Positions 33,137 to 41,947 of a DNA stretch of 64,000 bases are shown here, piece after piece. The translations under genes were made by a program, and so were the position numbers. Positions within the stretch are counted from its first letter, which is position 1. Every line of letters begins with the position of its first letter. This DNA is from Kineosporia aurantiaca JCM 3230 (GTDB lineage: Bacteria; Actinomycetota; Actinomycetes; Actinomycetales; Kineosporiaceae). The notes below the pieces were generated by a model. It made no database searches. It was not told the origin of the DNA and saw only the letters and a program-made list of their open reading frames with translations. The DNA is taken from assembly GCA_000719025.1 (NCBI GenBank), contig JODP01000014.1, forward strand, positions 62,001 through 126,000. Reading direction: 5' to 3'.

Positions 33137-34845
33137 GTACCACGCAGGAACCGTTCAGCCCGGCGGGGCGGGAAGCCGCCCTGGCCCGGCTGGCGGACGA
33201 GGAACTCGACGTTCTGGTGATCGGGGGTGGGGTGGTCGGTGCCGGTTCGGCACTGGACGCCGTCACCCGGGGTCTGAAGACCGGTCTGGTCGAGATGCGG
33301 GACTACGCGGCGGGAACCTCCAGCCGGTCGACCAAGCTGTTCCACGGTGGCCTGCGCTACCTGGAACAGTTCAACTTCTCGCTGGTGTTCGAGGCGCTGA
33401 AGGAACGGTCGCTGAACCTGGAGACCCTCGCCCCGCATCTGGTCCACCCGGTGGAGTTCATCTACCCGTTGACCAAAGCGTTCGACCACGCCTACGTGTC
33501 TCTGGGCATGGGCGTGTACGACGTGATGGGCTCGGGCCGGGGCGTGCCGCACCACATGCGGTACATGCGCCGGGCCAAGGCGGCCGAGTCGTTCCCCTCC
33601 GGCAAGCGTGCGGAGATCTCCGGGGCGATCTCGTTCTACGAGGGCCAGGTGGACGACGCCCGTCACACCATGATGATCTCCCGGACCGCGGCCGCCTACG
33701 GGGCCGCGATCGCCAACAGCACCCGGGTCGAACGGTTCCTGCGTGAGGACGACCGCGTGATCGGCGTGGTGGCCCGGGATCTGGAGTCCGGCAAGGAGTT
33801 CCAGATCCGGGCCCAGCACGTGATCAACGCGGCCGGGGTGTGGACCGACGAGATCCAGGAGATGGTCGGCGGCCGGGGCTCGTTCCGGGTCCGGGCGTCC
33901 AAGGGTGTGCACCTGGTGGTGCCGCGCAACCGGATCAACAGCGCCACCGGGATCATCCACCGGACCGAGAAGAGCCTGCTCTTCATCATCCCCCGGGGCA
34001 GTCACTGGGTGATCGGGACGACGGACACCGACTGGGAGCTGGACAAGGCCCATCCGGCGGCCAGCCAGACCGACATCGACTATCTGCTCGACCACGCCAA
34101 CGCCCTGCTGGCGGACCCGCTGACCCGGGACGACGTGGTCGGCGTCTACGCCGGCCTGCGGCCGTTGCTGGCCGGCGAGGACGAGTCCACCAGCACGCTC
34201 TCCCGGGAGCACGCGGTGGCCAGCCCGGTCCGGGGCCTGACCGTGATCGCCGGTGGGAAGTACACCACCTACCGGGTGATGGCCAAGGACGCGGTCGACA
34301 ACGCGGTGCACGGCATGGAGCGCGTCGTGCCGCCGTCGGTCACCGAGAAGATCCCGCTGATCGGGGCCGACGGCTACTTCGGGGCCTGGAACAACCGCAA
34401 GCAGATCGCCCAGCGCTCCGGTCTGCGGGTGCACGAACTGGAGCACCTGCTCAACCGGTACGGCAGCCTCTACACCCAGCTGCTGGAGCTGATCGAGGAG
34501 CGGCCCGAACTGGCCGAGCCGCTCCCCGGCGGGCCGGAGTACCTGAAGGCCGAGGTGGTCTACGCCGCCTCGCACGAGGGCGCTCTGCACCTGGACGACA
34601 TCCTGGCCCGGCGCACCCGGCTCTCGATCGAGGTGCCGGACCGCGGTCACCAGGCGGCCGAGGAGGTCGCGCAGCTGGTGGCCCCGGTGCTGGGCTGGGG
34701 TCCGGACCAGGTGGCCAACGAGATCGAGCACTACCGCAAGCGGGTGGCGGCCGAGATCGAGTCGCAGAAGCAGCCCGACGACCAGACCGCCGACGCCGCC
34801 CGGCTCGGCGCCCCGGACGTCCGGGTCGGCATCCCGCAGGCCTGA
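33133..34845 (+). CDS. glpD: Aerobic glycerol-3-phosphate dehydrogenase
   Basis: A protein of about 570 residues with an N-terminal FAD-binding fold (LDVLVIGGGVVGAGSALDAVTRGLKTGLVE, about 30-60), the family signature AGTSSRSTKLFHGGLRYLEQFNFSLV, the oxidase middle domain and the C-terminal DAO_C cap (YGSLYTQLLEL, YAASHEGALHLDDILARRTRLSIEV). It oxidises glycerol 3-phosphate to dihydroxyacetone phosphate at the membrane and feeds quinones. The start is TTG at 33133, overlapping the glpK stop as TTGA; no ATG or GTG lies nearby in frame before the FAD fold. It is the last gene of the operon, followed by a strong terminator. Confidence 0.93.
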
Positions 34846-34864
34846 CCTCAGGGTTTGTCCCCGG

Positions 34865-34905
34865 TTCGCGGCCGGTCCGGAGTTCTCCGGGCCGGCCGCG
34901 AATTT
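34865..34905 (+). terminator. Intrinsic terminator of the glpFKD operon
   Basis: A 16-bp stem (TTCGCGGCCGG then CCGG, one mismatch) with a 6-base loop at 34865-34902, followed by TTT. It starts 19 bases after the glpD stop. Confidence 0.8.
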
Positions 34906-34969
34906 CGTTGGGGCACGAGCCTTTCGAAAACCCGGCGGCGGGACCGGTCAGGGGCCTACCCTGCCGATC

Positions 34970-35659
34970 ATGATCACGCTTCACAAGGCGGCGGCCGGTG
35001 CCCTGACCGCCCTCCTCGTCCCGCTGGGCCTGATCGGCCCGGCCTCTGCGGCCTCGGCGGCCCCCGCCCAGACGGCCCCGACCGTCCAGTCGGCGCAGAA
35101 CGAACCCCGTTGCGACGTCCGCCCCCGCGGGGTCACCGTCGGGGCCAAGGCCCAGGTCCGCACGTTCGACGTGCCCTCGGCCCGGACCTGGTCGTTCGAG
35201 CTGCCCGGGCTGGCCCTGCCGCTGTCCGACACCAGCCCCGAGGCCACCTTCACGATGAAGGGGCTGACCAACGCCGACGCCGCCTGGTACACCTTCCCGG
35301 TCGCCCGGACCCGCGCCGACGGCACCGCCGACACCTGCATCGGCAGCTTCGCGCTGAAGCGGGCCACCCGGGTTCAGCACATCAAGGTCACGAAGATCAA
35401 GTACGGCCGCAAGATCACCGGTGACCTGCAGCAGATCGTCTGGGGCAAGAAGCCGGCCGCGCGCTGGACCTCGTTCTCCAAGCAGCCGATCGACATCGAG
35501 TTCAAGAACACCGCGGGCCACTGGGTGACCGGCGGGCGGGTGGAGACGAAGAAGGGCAAGTTCGTCTTCACCAAGCAGATCGGCAAGCGGGACTGGCGCC
35601 TGTGGTACCAGGGCGACGGCGAGCACGGTTCGGCCGGCTACTACGAGTTCACCGGCTGA
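34970..35659 (+). CDS. Secreted protein, paralogue 1 of a three-gene family
   Basis: A 229-residue protein with a signal peptide (MITLHKAAAGALTALLVPLGLIGPASAASA; cleavage near 27-32). The mature part has two cysteines, C48 and C123, likely a disulfide. It then has a basic, beta-rich C-terminal half (VTKIKYGRKITGDLQQIVWGKKPAARW, then FTKQIGKRDWRLWYQGDGE), which looks like an immunoglobulin-type beta sandwich. I do not recognise a named family. It is 46% or more similar by eye to the next gene in its second half. Each of the three paralogues is separated by about 60 bases, so they may form one transcript. Function unknown. Confidence 0.75.
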   Translation: MITLHKAAAGALTALLVPLGLIGPASAASAAPAQTAPTVQSAQNEPRCDVRPRGVTVGAKAQVRTFDVPSARTWSFELPGLALPLSDTSPEATFTMKGLTNADAAWYTFPVARTRADGTADTCIGSFALKRATRVQHIKVTKIKYGRKITGDLQQIVWGKKPAARWTSFSKQPIDIEFKNTAGHWVTGGRVETKKGKFVFTKQIGKRDWRLWYQGDGEHGSAGYYEFTG

Positions 35660-35723
35660 AACCGGCTCGGGCCTCGGCCGTTCGGTGGATCGTCACGGTC
35701 CGCGAGCGGCCTAGGCTCGAGAG

Positions 35724-36398
35724 ATGATCTCGCTGCGCAAGCCCGCGGCCGGCATCGTGGCCGCTGCCGTTCTTGTCCCGCTGGCCCTGTTCGGGTCGGC
35801 CTCTTCCGCCTCGGCCCAGACCACCTCGTGCGACCTGCGGCCCCGCGGAACCATCGTCGGAGCGAAGACCAAGACGATCAGTTTCGCCATCCCGTCCGCC
35901 ACGGAATGGACGTACGACCTCTCCGCGGTGGGCATTTACGTCTACAACACCGCGGCCGACGGCGACGGCAGCGCCGTCACGATCGGGCCGAAGAGTTTCC
36001 AAAACTCCGACGCCGGCGCGCACCCCGGCACGGTCCAGCGCACCCGGCGCAGCGACGGCGTCCAGGACACCTGTGTCGCCACCTGGCGGCTGAGGCGCGG
36101 CACCCGCCTGCAGAACGTGAAGGTCACCCGGATCAAGTACGGCCGCAAGCTCACCGGCACGCTGCAGCGCGTGGTCTGGGGCAAGAAGCCGGCCGAACGC
36201 TGGACCACGTACTCCAAGGGTGCGGTGGGGGTCGAGTTCGTCAACGCCCGGGGCCAGTGGCAGTACGCCGGTTCGGCCACCGTCACCAAGGGCGGAAAGT
36301 TCACCTTCACCAAGCAGATCGGCCAGCGCAAGTGGCGCCTCGCCTTCGGGGGCGACGGCCTCTCCGGGCCCACCCCGGAGGTCGAGGTCACCGGCTGA
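35724..36398 (+). CDS. Secreted protein, paralogue 2 of a three-gene family
   Basis: A 224-residue secreted protein (signal MISLRKPAAGIVAAAVLVPLALFGSASSASA). It shares with its upstream neighbour CDLRPRG, VGAK, IPSATEW, DTC, TRIKYGRKLTGTLQRVVWGKKPAERW and FTKQIGQRKWRL. The cysteines are C36 and C117, keeping the same order and similar spacing. The C-terminal half again looks like a beta-sandwich domain with many Lys and Arg. It ends in VTG like paralogue 1 ends in TG. It is probably the product of a local duplication. No enzymatic motif can be seen. Confidence 0.75.
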   Translation: MISLRKPAAGIVAAAVLVPLALFGSASSASAQTTSCDLRPRGTIVGAKTKTISFAIPSATEWTYDLSAVGIYVYNTAADGDGSAVTIGPKSFQNSDAGAHPGTVQRTRRSDGVQDTCVATWRLRRGTRLQNVKVTRIKYGRKLTGTLQRVVWGKKPAERWTTYSKGAVGVEFVNARGQWQYAGSATVTKGGKFTFTKQIGQRKWRLAFGGDGLSGPTPEVEVTG

Positions 36399-36453
36399 GC
36401 GCACCCGGCCGCCCGCGCTGAACGCGGCGGCACCGGCAGCCGTACTTCACGGT

Positions 36454-37110
36454 ATGAGGATCACTCTTCGCCGGGCCGTCGCGGGCTTCGCCGCGACCGC
36501 CGTGATGGCTCCGTTGGCGCTGTTGCTGCCCGCTTCCGAGGCGTCCGCGGCGAGTTGCGCGATCACCCCCGGTAGCGCGGCCCTGTACCTGCGCTCCAGC
36601 AACGTCGACTTCGACGTGCCCTCCGCCCAGTACTGGACGCTGCAGATCAGCGACATCAACCTGTCGCTCTATTCCGTCTCCGGCAATCACAGCACGCTGG
36701 CGCACTTCGACCCGAAGAAGTTCGTCAATGCGGACGCCGGCCGGTACGCCGTTGTGGTGAAGCGGCAGAACGGTTCCGACATCGACACCTGCTCGAGCGC
36801 CTTCAGCCTGAAACGTGGCTCTTCGGTCAGCCTTTCGGTGGCCAAGGTTACGGCCGGCCGTAAGGTGTCAGGCACCCTGAAGCGGGTCAACTTCGGCACC
36901 GGCGCCCACCACTGGCAACTGCTCTCCGGCCAGCGGGTGGCGATCCAGTACCGGAACGGGCACGGGGTCTGGACCACGGCCAAAACGGTGAAGAGCAACA
37001 ATAAAGGACGCTTTTCGGCAACCGTGAAGATGGGCAAGCACCGCTTCCGGGCGGTCTACGCGGGCACCTCCACCACCGGGGCCCGCAAGTCGGCCGTCGT
37101 CCTGCGCTGA
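36454..37110 (+). CDS. Secreted protein, paralogue 3 of a three-gene family
   Basis: A 218-residue secreted protein starting MRITLRRAVAGFAATAVMAPLALLLPASEASAAS. It is the most diverged copy. It keeps the two cysteines (C35, C113), FDVPSAQYW against VPSARTW and IPSATEW, DTC, the AGRKVSGTLKRVNFG segment against GRK(I/L)TG(D/T)LQ, and a final MGKHRFRAVYAG strand. A longer open frame upstream overlaps paralogue 2 and is not coding. The N-terminal Arg-rich signal and absent anchor suggest release to the cell surface or medium. Confidence 0.73.
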   Translation: MRITLRRAVAGFAATAVMAPLALLLPASEASAASCAITPGSAALYLRSSNVDFDVPSAQYWTLQISDINLSLYSVSGNHSTLAHFDPKKFVNADAGRYAVVVKRQNGSDIDTCSSAFSLKRGSSVSLSVAKVTAGRKVSGTLKRVNFGTGAHHWQLLSGQRVAIQYRNGHGVWTTAKTVKSNNKGRFSATVKMGKHRFRAVYAGTSTTGARKSAVVLR

Positions 37111-37138
37111 GCGGTGCGGCCGGGCCCGGCTGAGCTGG

Positions 37139-37178
37139 GCCGGGTCACCGGCTGAGCCTCGCCGGGTCACCGGCTGAG
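37139..37178. repeat. 18-bp direct repeat resembling a paralogue 3' end
   Basis: GCCGGGTCACCGGCTGAG occurs twice with a 4-base gap. Its core GTCACCGGCTGA is identical to the last codons of paralogue 2 (Val-Thr-Gly-stop at 36387-36398). These may be fragments left by repeated duplication or deletion of that gene family. Confidence 0.6.
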
Positions 37179-37300
37179 TCGATTGACCGCGCTGGGCGCC
37201 ATCTGGTCGGCTGAACTCCGAGGGTCGGCGCCCCGCCCGCGTCCCGCGGTCCCCGGATCCGGCCGGCCCGTCCGTCGTGCGAGCAGCGGGAGACCCACCC

Positions 37301-38392
37301 ATGCCGACCAAGCCGACCACGCCGACCACCGCTCCCGGCCTGCAGCCCTGGCTGCACGACCTGGTCACCACCCTCAGCGCGCCCACCACCGCCCTGAGCG
37401 AGGCCTCCGGGCAAATCCGCGCGCACGGGGCCCAGGGCGTGCTGCACTGCGACATCCGGGTGCTCTCGACCGCCTTGCTGCGGATCGGCGGCGAGGAGCC
37501 GACCCCGATCGGCGGAGGCGCCCTGTCTGCCGGGAAAGCCCGGTTCACCGCGGTTCCGCGCGGACTCGGCGGCAACGGCGCCGACCCGGCCGTACGGGTG
37601 GAGCGCAGCCGCACCGTCCGGCCCGGCGAGTTCGCCGAGGAGATCGCGCTGAGCTCGGTCGCCGCCGAGACGATCCCGGCCGAGGTGACCCTTGAGCTGG
37701 CTGCCGACCTGGCCCGCATCGAGACCGTCCGGGCCGGTCGCCCGGCATCCCGTCCGAGCAGCCTGGACGCTTCCCACTGGGGGGACGACGATGTCCAGGT
37801 CACGCTCTCCGCTCCCGGGGCCGAGATCCGGCCCGGCGATCCCCTCACGCTGAAGTGGGCCGTCGAGATCCCCGCCGGCGGCACGGTCACCCTGAACTGG
37901 CACCTCACCGCAACCACCGACACCGCCCCGGTCACCGGCGTCGGCGATCGCAGCGTCCCCAGTCTGGCTCATACCCCTACCGCCACTGCTGACGACCCTC
38001 GTCTCCCGGCCCTGCTCAAGGCTTCCTGGTCCGATCTGACGGCCCTGAGCATGGCCCCGGCGGACGACCCGGACGCCGTCTTCCTGGCGGCCGGCTCACC
38101 CTGGTATTTCACTCTTTTCGGCCGGGACAGCCTGTGGGCCGCTCGATTCTTGTTGCCCTTCGGTACCGATCTGGCCGAAGGAACCCTGCGCGCGCTGGCC
38201 GCCCGGCAGGGCACCTCGGTGAACATTGAGACCGCCGAGGAGCCGGGCAAGATCCCGCACGAACTTCGGGCCAAGGCCACGGAACTCCCGCACGGCAGCG
38301 ATTCCGGAGCCATGACGCTGCCGCCGCTGTACTACGGCACGATCGACGCGACGCCACTGTGGATCTGCCTGCTGTACGACGCCTGGCGCTGA
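37301..38392 (+). CDS. Glycogen-debranching-type glucosidase, N-terminal part (cut by in-frame TGA)
   Basis: 363 residues corresponding to the N-terminal beta-domain of the GDE_N_bis/amylo-alpha-1,6-glucosidase-like family (GAQGVLHCDIRVLSTALLRIGG, about 45-66) and the beginning of the (alpha/alpha)6 barrel (WYFTLFGRDSLWAARFLLPFGTDLAEGTLRALAARQG, then LPPLYYGTIDATPLWICLLYDAWR). The frame then meets TGA at 38390-38392, where relatives continue DAWRWGMP. The downstream part continues in the same frame from 38393. A single TGG-to-TGA change would explain it. The ATG at 37301 has GGGAG eight bases upstream. On its own this half lacks most of the catalytic barrel and is probably inactive unless the stop is read through. 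Confidence 0.75.
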   Translation: MPTKPTTPTTAPGLQPWLHDLVTTLSAPTTALSEASGQIRAHGAQGVLHCDIRVLSTALLRIGGEEPTPIGGGALSAGKARFTAVPRGLGGNGADPAVRVERSRTVRPGEFAEEIALSSVAAETIPAEVTLELAADLARIETVRAGRPASRPSSLDASHWGDDDVQVTLSAPGAEIRPGDPLTLKWAVEIPAGGTVTLNWHLTATTDTAPVTGVGDRSVPSLAHTPTATADDPRLPALLKASWSDLTALSMAPADDPDAVFLAAGSPWYFTLFGRDSLWAARFLLPFGTDLAEGTLRALAARQGTSVNIETAEEPGKIPHELRAKATELPHGSDSGAMTLPPLYYGTIDATPLWICLLYDAWR

Positions 38393-38395
38393 GGC

Positions 38396-39346
38396 ATGCC
38401 GGAAAGGGTGGTTCAGGAGCTGCTTCCATCCTTGGAAGCCGCCCTCGGCTGGCTCCGCGACTACGGGGACGCGGACGGCGACGGGTTCCTGGAGTACCTC
38501 GACCGATCCGGACACGGCCTGGCCAACCAGGGCTGGAAGGACTCGGCCGACTCGGTCCGCTTCGCCGACGGCACGATCGCCACCGGACCGGTCGCGCTCT
38601 GCGAGGTGCAGGGCTACGCGCACGAGGCCGCTCTGCGGGGCGCCGCCCTGCTCGACCATTTCGGCCGCCCGGGCGGGGTTTTCTGGCAAGAGTGGGCCCT
38701 GCGCCTGAACGAGCACTTCCGCGAGGTCTTCTGGGTCAGCCGTTCCGACGGCCTCACCTTCCCAGCCCTCGCCCTCGACGGCCTCAAGCGCCCCGTCGAC
38801 GCGCTGACCAGCAACATTGGCCACCTCCTGGGAACCGGACTGCTCTCCTCGGCGGAATCCTCACTGATCGCCTCCCTGCTCGCCGCTCCGGCCCTGTCCA
38901 GTGGGTACGGCTTGCGGACCATGGCCACCACCGACGTCGGCTATGCCCCTTTGAGCTACCACTGCGGCTCGGTCTGGGCCCACGACACCGCAATCGCCCT
39001 GCACGGCTTGGCCCGAAGCGGCCTCGGATCATCCGGTTTCGGCCTGATCGAAGGCCTCCTCACCGCTGCCTCCGGCTTCGGCTACCGCCTCCCCGAGCTC
39101 TACAGCGGCGACTCCTCCGGCCTCCTCCCCTACCCCGCTGCCTGCTGCCCCCAGGCCTGGTCCGCCGCTGCCATCGGCCCGATCTTGCAGACTTTGGCCG
39201 GCCTCTCCGCCGACAACGGCACCCTCGAATGCATCCCACCCACCGATTCCCCGTTCGGCGCGCTCCACGTCACCGGGATTCGTTTCGGGGCCGATACTTT
39301 CGCTGCTTCGGTCGATCGGGACGGGCACGGCCGGCTGCATTCCTGA
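38396..39346 (+). CDS. Glycogen-debranching-type glucosidase, C-terminal part (same frame, after TGA)
   Basis: 316 residues continuing the (alpha/alpha)6 glucosidase barrel: LEAALGWLRDYGDADGDGFLEYLDRSGHGLANQGWKDSAD, a family hallmark with the acidic residues expected for catalysis, then FGRPGGVFWQEWALRL, SNIGHLLGTGLLS, MATTDVGYAPLSYHCGSVWAHDTAIALHGLARSG and PYPAACCPQAWSAAA. It starts at an ATG four bases after the stop of the N-terminal part and is in the same frame, so it is the rest of one gene rather than a separate enzyme. GAGG lies too close to the ATG for efficient re-initiation. The barrel itself has no further stop or frameshift, so the interruption is recent, tolerated by readthrough, or an assembly error. 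Confidence 0.75.
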   Translation: MPERVVQELLPSLEAALGWLRDYGDADGDGFLEYLDRSGHGLANQGWKDSADSVRFADGTIATGPVALCEVQGYAHEAALRGAALLDHFGRPGGVFWQEWALRLNEHFREVFWVSRSDGLTFPALALDGLKRPVDALTSNIGHLLGTGLLSSAESSLIASLLAAPALSSGYGLRTMATTDVGYAPLSYHCGSVWAHDTAIALHGLARSGLGSSGFGLIEGLLTAASGFGYRLPELYSGDSSGLLPYPAACCPQAWSAAAIGPILQTLAGLSADNGTLECIPPTDSPFGALHVTGIRFGADTFAASVDRDGHGRLHS

Positions 39347-40399
39347 CCCGGGTTCCGGCCGACCCATGAAGTGCGGTGTCTTGCACCCCACTGGGCATGG
39401 GGTAGTTGACCGGCACTCCTAAACCGATCACGCCCGAGTGGGCGAGTGGGCGAGTACATCAGACAGAGCCCACCGCTGAACGCTCCGATGCGTCCGGCCT
39501 CCATCACGATCACCCTCAACCATTAGCGAGATCAAACGACCCCAAGGCGCCTCCGTCCAAACCCGCCCCGACCTCGTCGGCCCCGACCCGGACAACCGCT
39601 GGCCACCCTGCTGGCCCGGCACGCGCACGGCCAGGGCCTGGCCATCGCTCAGAAGAACGCGGCCGAGATCAGCGGCGGCCGGAAAGCACCGGGTGGCTCT
39701 CCTCACCGCAGGCGGGGACCACTCTTGAGGGCCTGGCCACGCCGAAGACGCCGTTCCGGGCCACTTCGGCCGAGACCGCGTCACGCAGGTCGACCAGCAC
39801 CTCGACGTCCAGCGCGGTGCGGCCGGCGGAGTGACGATCTTCCAGCCAGCCAGCCGGCCCTGCCAGCCCGGCCGCCGCTGAGGTGGTCCAGCGTGGAACC
39901 CCCTTACCCGGCCCAACGACGTTCACTACCCAGCCGCGCTCCTCGCCTACTGGCTCACAGCGTCCATCAAGTGCATCAACCGTTCGCCTCACCGGACAAC
40001 CAACCCGCCCACCCGATCGTCCCCCGGGTGGGCGGGGACTGCCCAGGCTCAACCGGAGGACCGTCCGCGTGGGATGGGTCGCGGCCGAGCCGCCGGAACT
40101 TGAGCCGTCGGCCAAGGAGATCGAGGCAGTGGACCGAGCGGCCTTCACCGCGAAGATCGACATCCGGGACGAGGTCGCGTTCGCCTAGCGGTGAAGGACG
40201 GGGTGGCCGGTGAGGAGGTGCCCCGGCATGAGCGGGCGCCAGGTTCGGCGTCCCCGTCACCGGCAGCACGTTCCCGGTCGACGTCGGGTGGAACACCAAG
40301 GAAGTCCCCGGCAGGTGAACGAAAAGCCGGCCGAGGACTTCAGTGGATCTTCGCCCGGGCGATGGACACCTGATCGGTCTACCGCCTGGATGGAGAATC
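39347..40399. other. Decayed, gene-poor 1.05 kb region
   Basis: No intact gene is evident. It contains a broken piece of the downstream GH114 gene at 39584-39673. Two other coding-like fragments appear: on the minus strand near 39670-39850 a stretch reading VEVLVDLRDAVSAEVARNG; and on the plus strand at 40241-40317 a gene-end-like stretch reading VTGSTFPVDVGWNTKEVPGR before a stop. Neither can be assigned to a family. The surrounding frames are short and overlapping. This looks like the remains of several genes after deletion and rearrangement. Confidence 0.6.
39584..39673 (+). pseudogene. Truncated duplicate of the GH114 gene
   Basis: Bases 39597-39673 are identical to 40923-40999 inside the GH114 gene (77 bp, coding LALATLLARHAHGQ and onward). 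The preceding bases CCGGACAAC match 40862-40870, so the copy has lost about 52 bases between these blocks and is frameshifted. Nothing before or after aligns. It is a dead fragment 1.3 kb upstream of the intact gene in direct orientation. Confidence 0.85.
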
Positions 40400-41242
40400 G
40401 TGATTCGTCGCCTCGCCGCGGCATCGGTGTGCGCCGCCCTGGCGTTGGCCGGATTCGCCGGAACGGCCTCGGCCGACGCAAACGCGAGCTCGAAAGCGTC
40501 CACCATTAAGAATCTTCCGGCCAATGCCAAGGTGGATGTGCAGCTCGGGGGCGGGTACGCGCCGCTCTCCTCGGTCAGGGTGGTCGATCGGGACAGCTCC
40601 GAGAAGCCCGTGAAGGGCGTCTACTCGATCTGCTACATCAACGGTTTTCAGACCCAGGACTATCAGAAGAGCTTTTGGACGAAGACCCGGGCGCGGCGGG
40701 CGCTGCTGCTGAAGAACAGCGCGGGCCGGGTTTACGAAGATCCGAACTGGCCGGGTGAGTACATTCTGGACACCTCGACCAAGGCCAAGCGCGCGGCGAT
40801 CGCGAAGATCGAGTACGGCTGGATCGATGCCTGTGCGACCAAGGGTTTTCAGGCCGTCGATCCGGACAACCTCGACACCTGGACCCGGTTCCCGGAGCGC
40901 CTGACCGAAAAGGGCAACCTGGCGCTGGCCACCCTGCTGGCCCGGCACGCGCACGGCCAGGGCCTGGCCATCGCTCAGAAGAACGCGGCCGAGATCAGCC
41001 GGAAGACCCGCCTGGCCGTCGGTTTCGACTTCGCGGTGGTCGAGTCCTGCCAGGTGTACGACGAGTGCGGTCGCTACGACCAGGCGTACGGCAGCAACTG
41101 GTTCGAGATCGAGTACACCGAGGACGGCCAGGCGAACTGGGACCAGGCCTGCGCGGACCGCGGCGATCGGATCTCCGTCGTCCTGCGCGACCGGAACATC
41201 GTGCCCCAGGGCGAGGACGGCTATGCGTACAGCGAGTGTTAG
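40400..41242 (+). CDS. Secreted GH114 endo-alpha-1,4-polygalactosaminidase-like protein
   Basis: A 280-residue secreted protein (signal MIRRLAAASVCAALALAGFAGTASADA) with the glycoside-hydrolase-like GH114 TIM barrel: GVYSICYINGFQTQDY (about 75-90), EYILDTSTKAKRAAIAKIEYGWIDACATKGFQAVDPDNLDTW (about 120-160, with the catalytic-type D-P-D-N), HAHGQGLAIAQKNAAEI and FDFAVVESCQVYDECGRYDQAYG. Such enzymes cut alpha-1,4-linked galactosamine polymers of cell walls or biofilms. GGAG is seven bases upstream of the GTG. Part of the gene is duplicated as a fragment upstream. Its stop overlaps the stop of the convergent lipoprotein gene (TTAG, 41239-41242). Confidence 0.87.
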   Translation: MIRRLAAASVCAALALAGFAGTASADANASSKASTIKNLPANAKVDVQLGGGYAPLSSVRVVDRDSSEKPVKGVYSICYINGFQTQDYQKSFWTKTRARRALLLKNSAGRVYEDPNWPGEYILDTSTKAKRAAIAKIEYGWIDACATKGFQAVDPDNLDTWTRFPERLTEKGNLALATLLARHAHGQGLAIAQKNAAEISRKTRLAVGFDFAVVESCQVYDECGRYDQAYGSNWFEIEYTEDGQANWDQACADRGDRISVVLRDRNIVPQGEDGYAYSEC

Positions 41243-41763
41243 GGGCACTTCTCGTCGAGCTTGACCGCCTCGAGCCGGACCAGCCGGGTCTTCAGCACCT
41301 GGGTGCCGGCGGCCGGTGACTGGTGGCAGACCTTCCAGTCCGAGTCCAGCAGCTGGAAGCGGTCCTGATTGGTCGCGTCCACCTGGTCGAGCAGGTAGCT
41401 GCCGCGGGACTGCAGCTCGTCCTGCGCGGTCTGCAGGTTGCGGCCGACCAGGGCGGGCATGGTGAAGCGCGCCTCGGTGACCCCCTTCTTGATGTCCCCG
41501 GCGATCTCCTTGACCTTCTTCGCCGCGTCGCGGGCCTCGTCGCGGCGCTGTTCCACCGCGGTGCGCGGATCGTCGGCCTTCTGCTCGGCCCGGTCCTGCG
41601 CCTTGTCGCTCGCGCTCTCGGTGGACTTCGGGGCGGCCTCGGCCGGCGGGTTCTCGCTCGAGTTGATCGCCCCGACCTGCGCCCCGCTGCTGCCGCAGGC
41701 CACCAGCAGCAGACCCAGGACCAGCATCGTCAGCGCCGTGGCGATGCTCCGGATGGCTCTCAT
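41239..41763 (-). CDS. Lipoprotein with a PASTA-like C-terminal domain
   Basis: 174 residues with lipoprotein signal MRAIRSIATALTMLVLGLLL and lipobox LLVAC at C23. A charged Ala/Glu/Lys-rich helical linker (about 40-95) and a PASTA-like domain follow (about 100-174: FTMPALVGRNLQTAQDELQS, then VCHQSPAAGTQV). The PASTA-like domain may bind peptidoglycan stem peptides outside the cell. AGGGGG is seven bases before the ATG at 41763. No kinase or penicillin-binding protein is adjacent. Function is unknown; a cell-wall role is inferred from the domain. Confidence 0.75.
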   Translation of the reverse strand: MRAIRSIATALTMLVLGLLLVACGSSGAQVGAINSSENPPAEAAPKSTESASDKAQDRAEQKADDPRTAVEQRRDEARDAAKKVKEIAGDIKKGVTEARFTMPALVGRNLQTAQDELQSRGSYLLDQVDATNQDRFQLLDSDWKVCHQSPAAGTQVLKTRLVRLEAVKLDEKCP

Positions 41764-41947
41764 GCCGTGTCCCCCTTTCCGGCTCTTCTGCGACCGTACG
41801 TCATTCACCCGATCGGCGCCCAGCGTGCGTGAGCGGCCTCACCGAATCCGCCCGAAGGGGACTTCGCGGTAGCCCTGACGGCGGCTCAAGCTTTTGGAGC
41901 ATCGCGCCGAAACGAGGAGCACCGGCGGCAGGAAAGGAGCACCCCTG

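Noticed and set aside
36220..36453. Upstream extension of the third secreted paralogue
   Set aside because: It overlaps paralogue 2, lacks a ribosome-binding site, and the ATG at 36454 gives a clean signal peptide.
39669..40163. 164-residue minus-strand frame in the decayed region
   Set aside because: Part of it looks coding-like, but it runs through the antisense of the GH114 fragment edge and has no intact domain; described as a relic instead.
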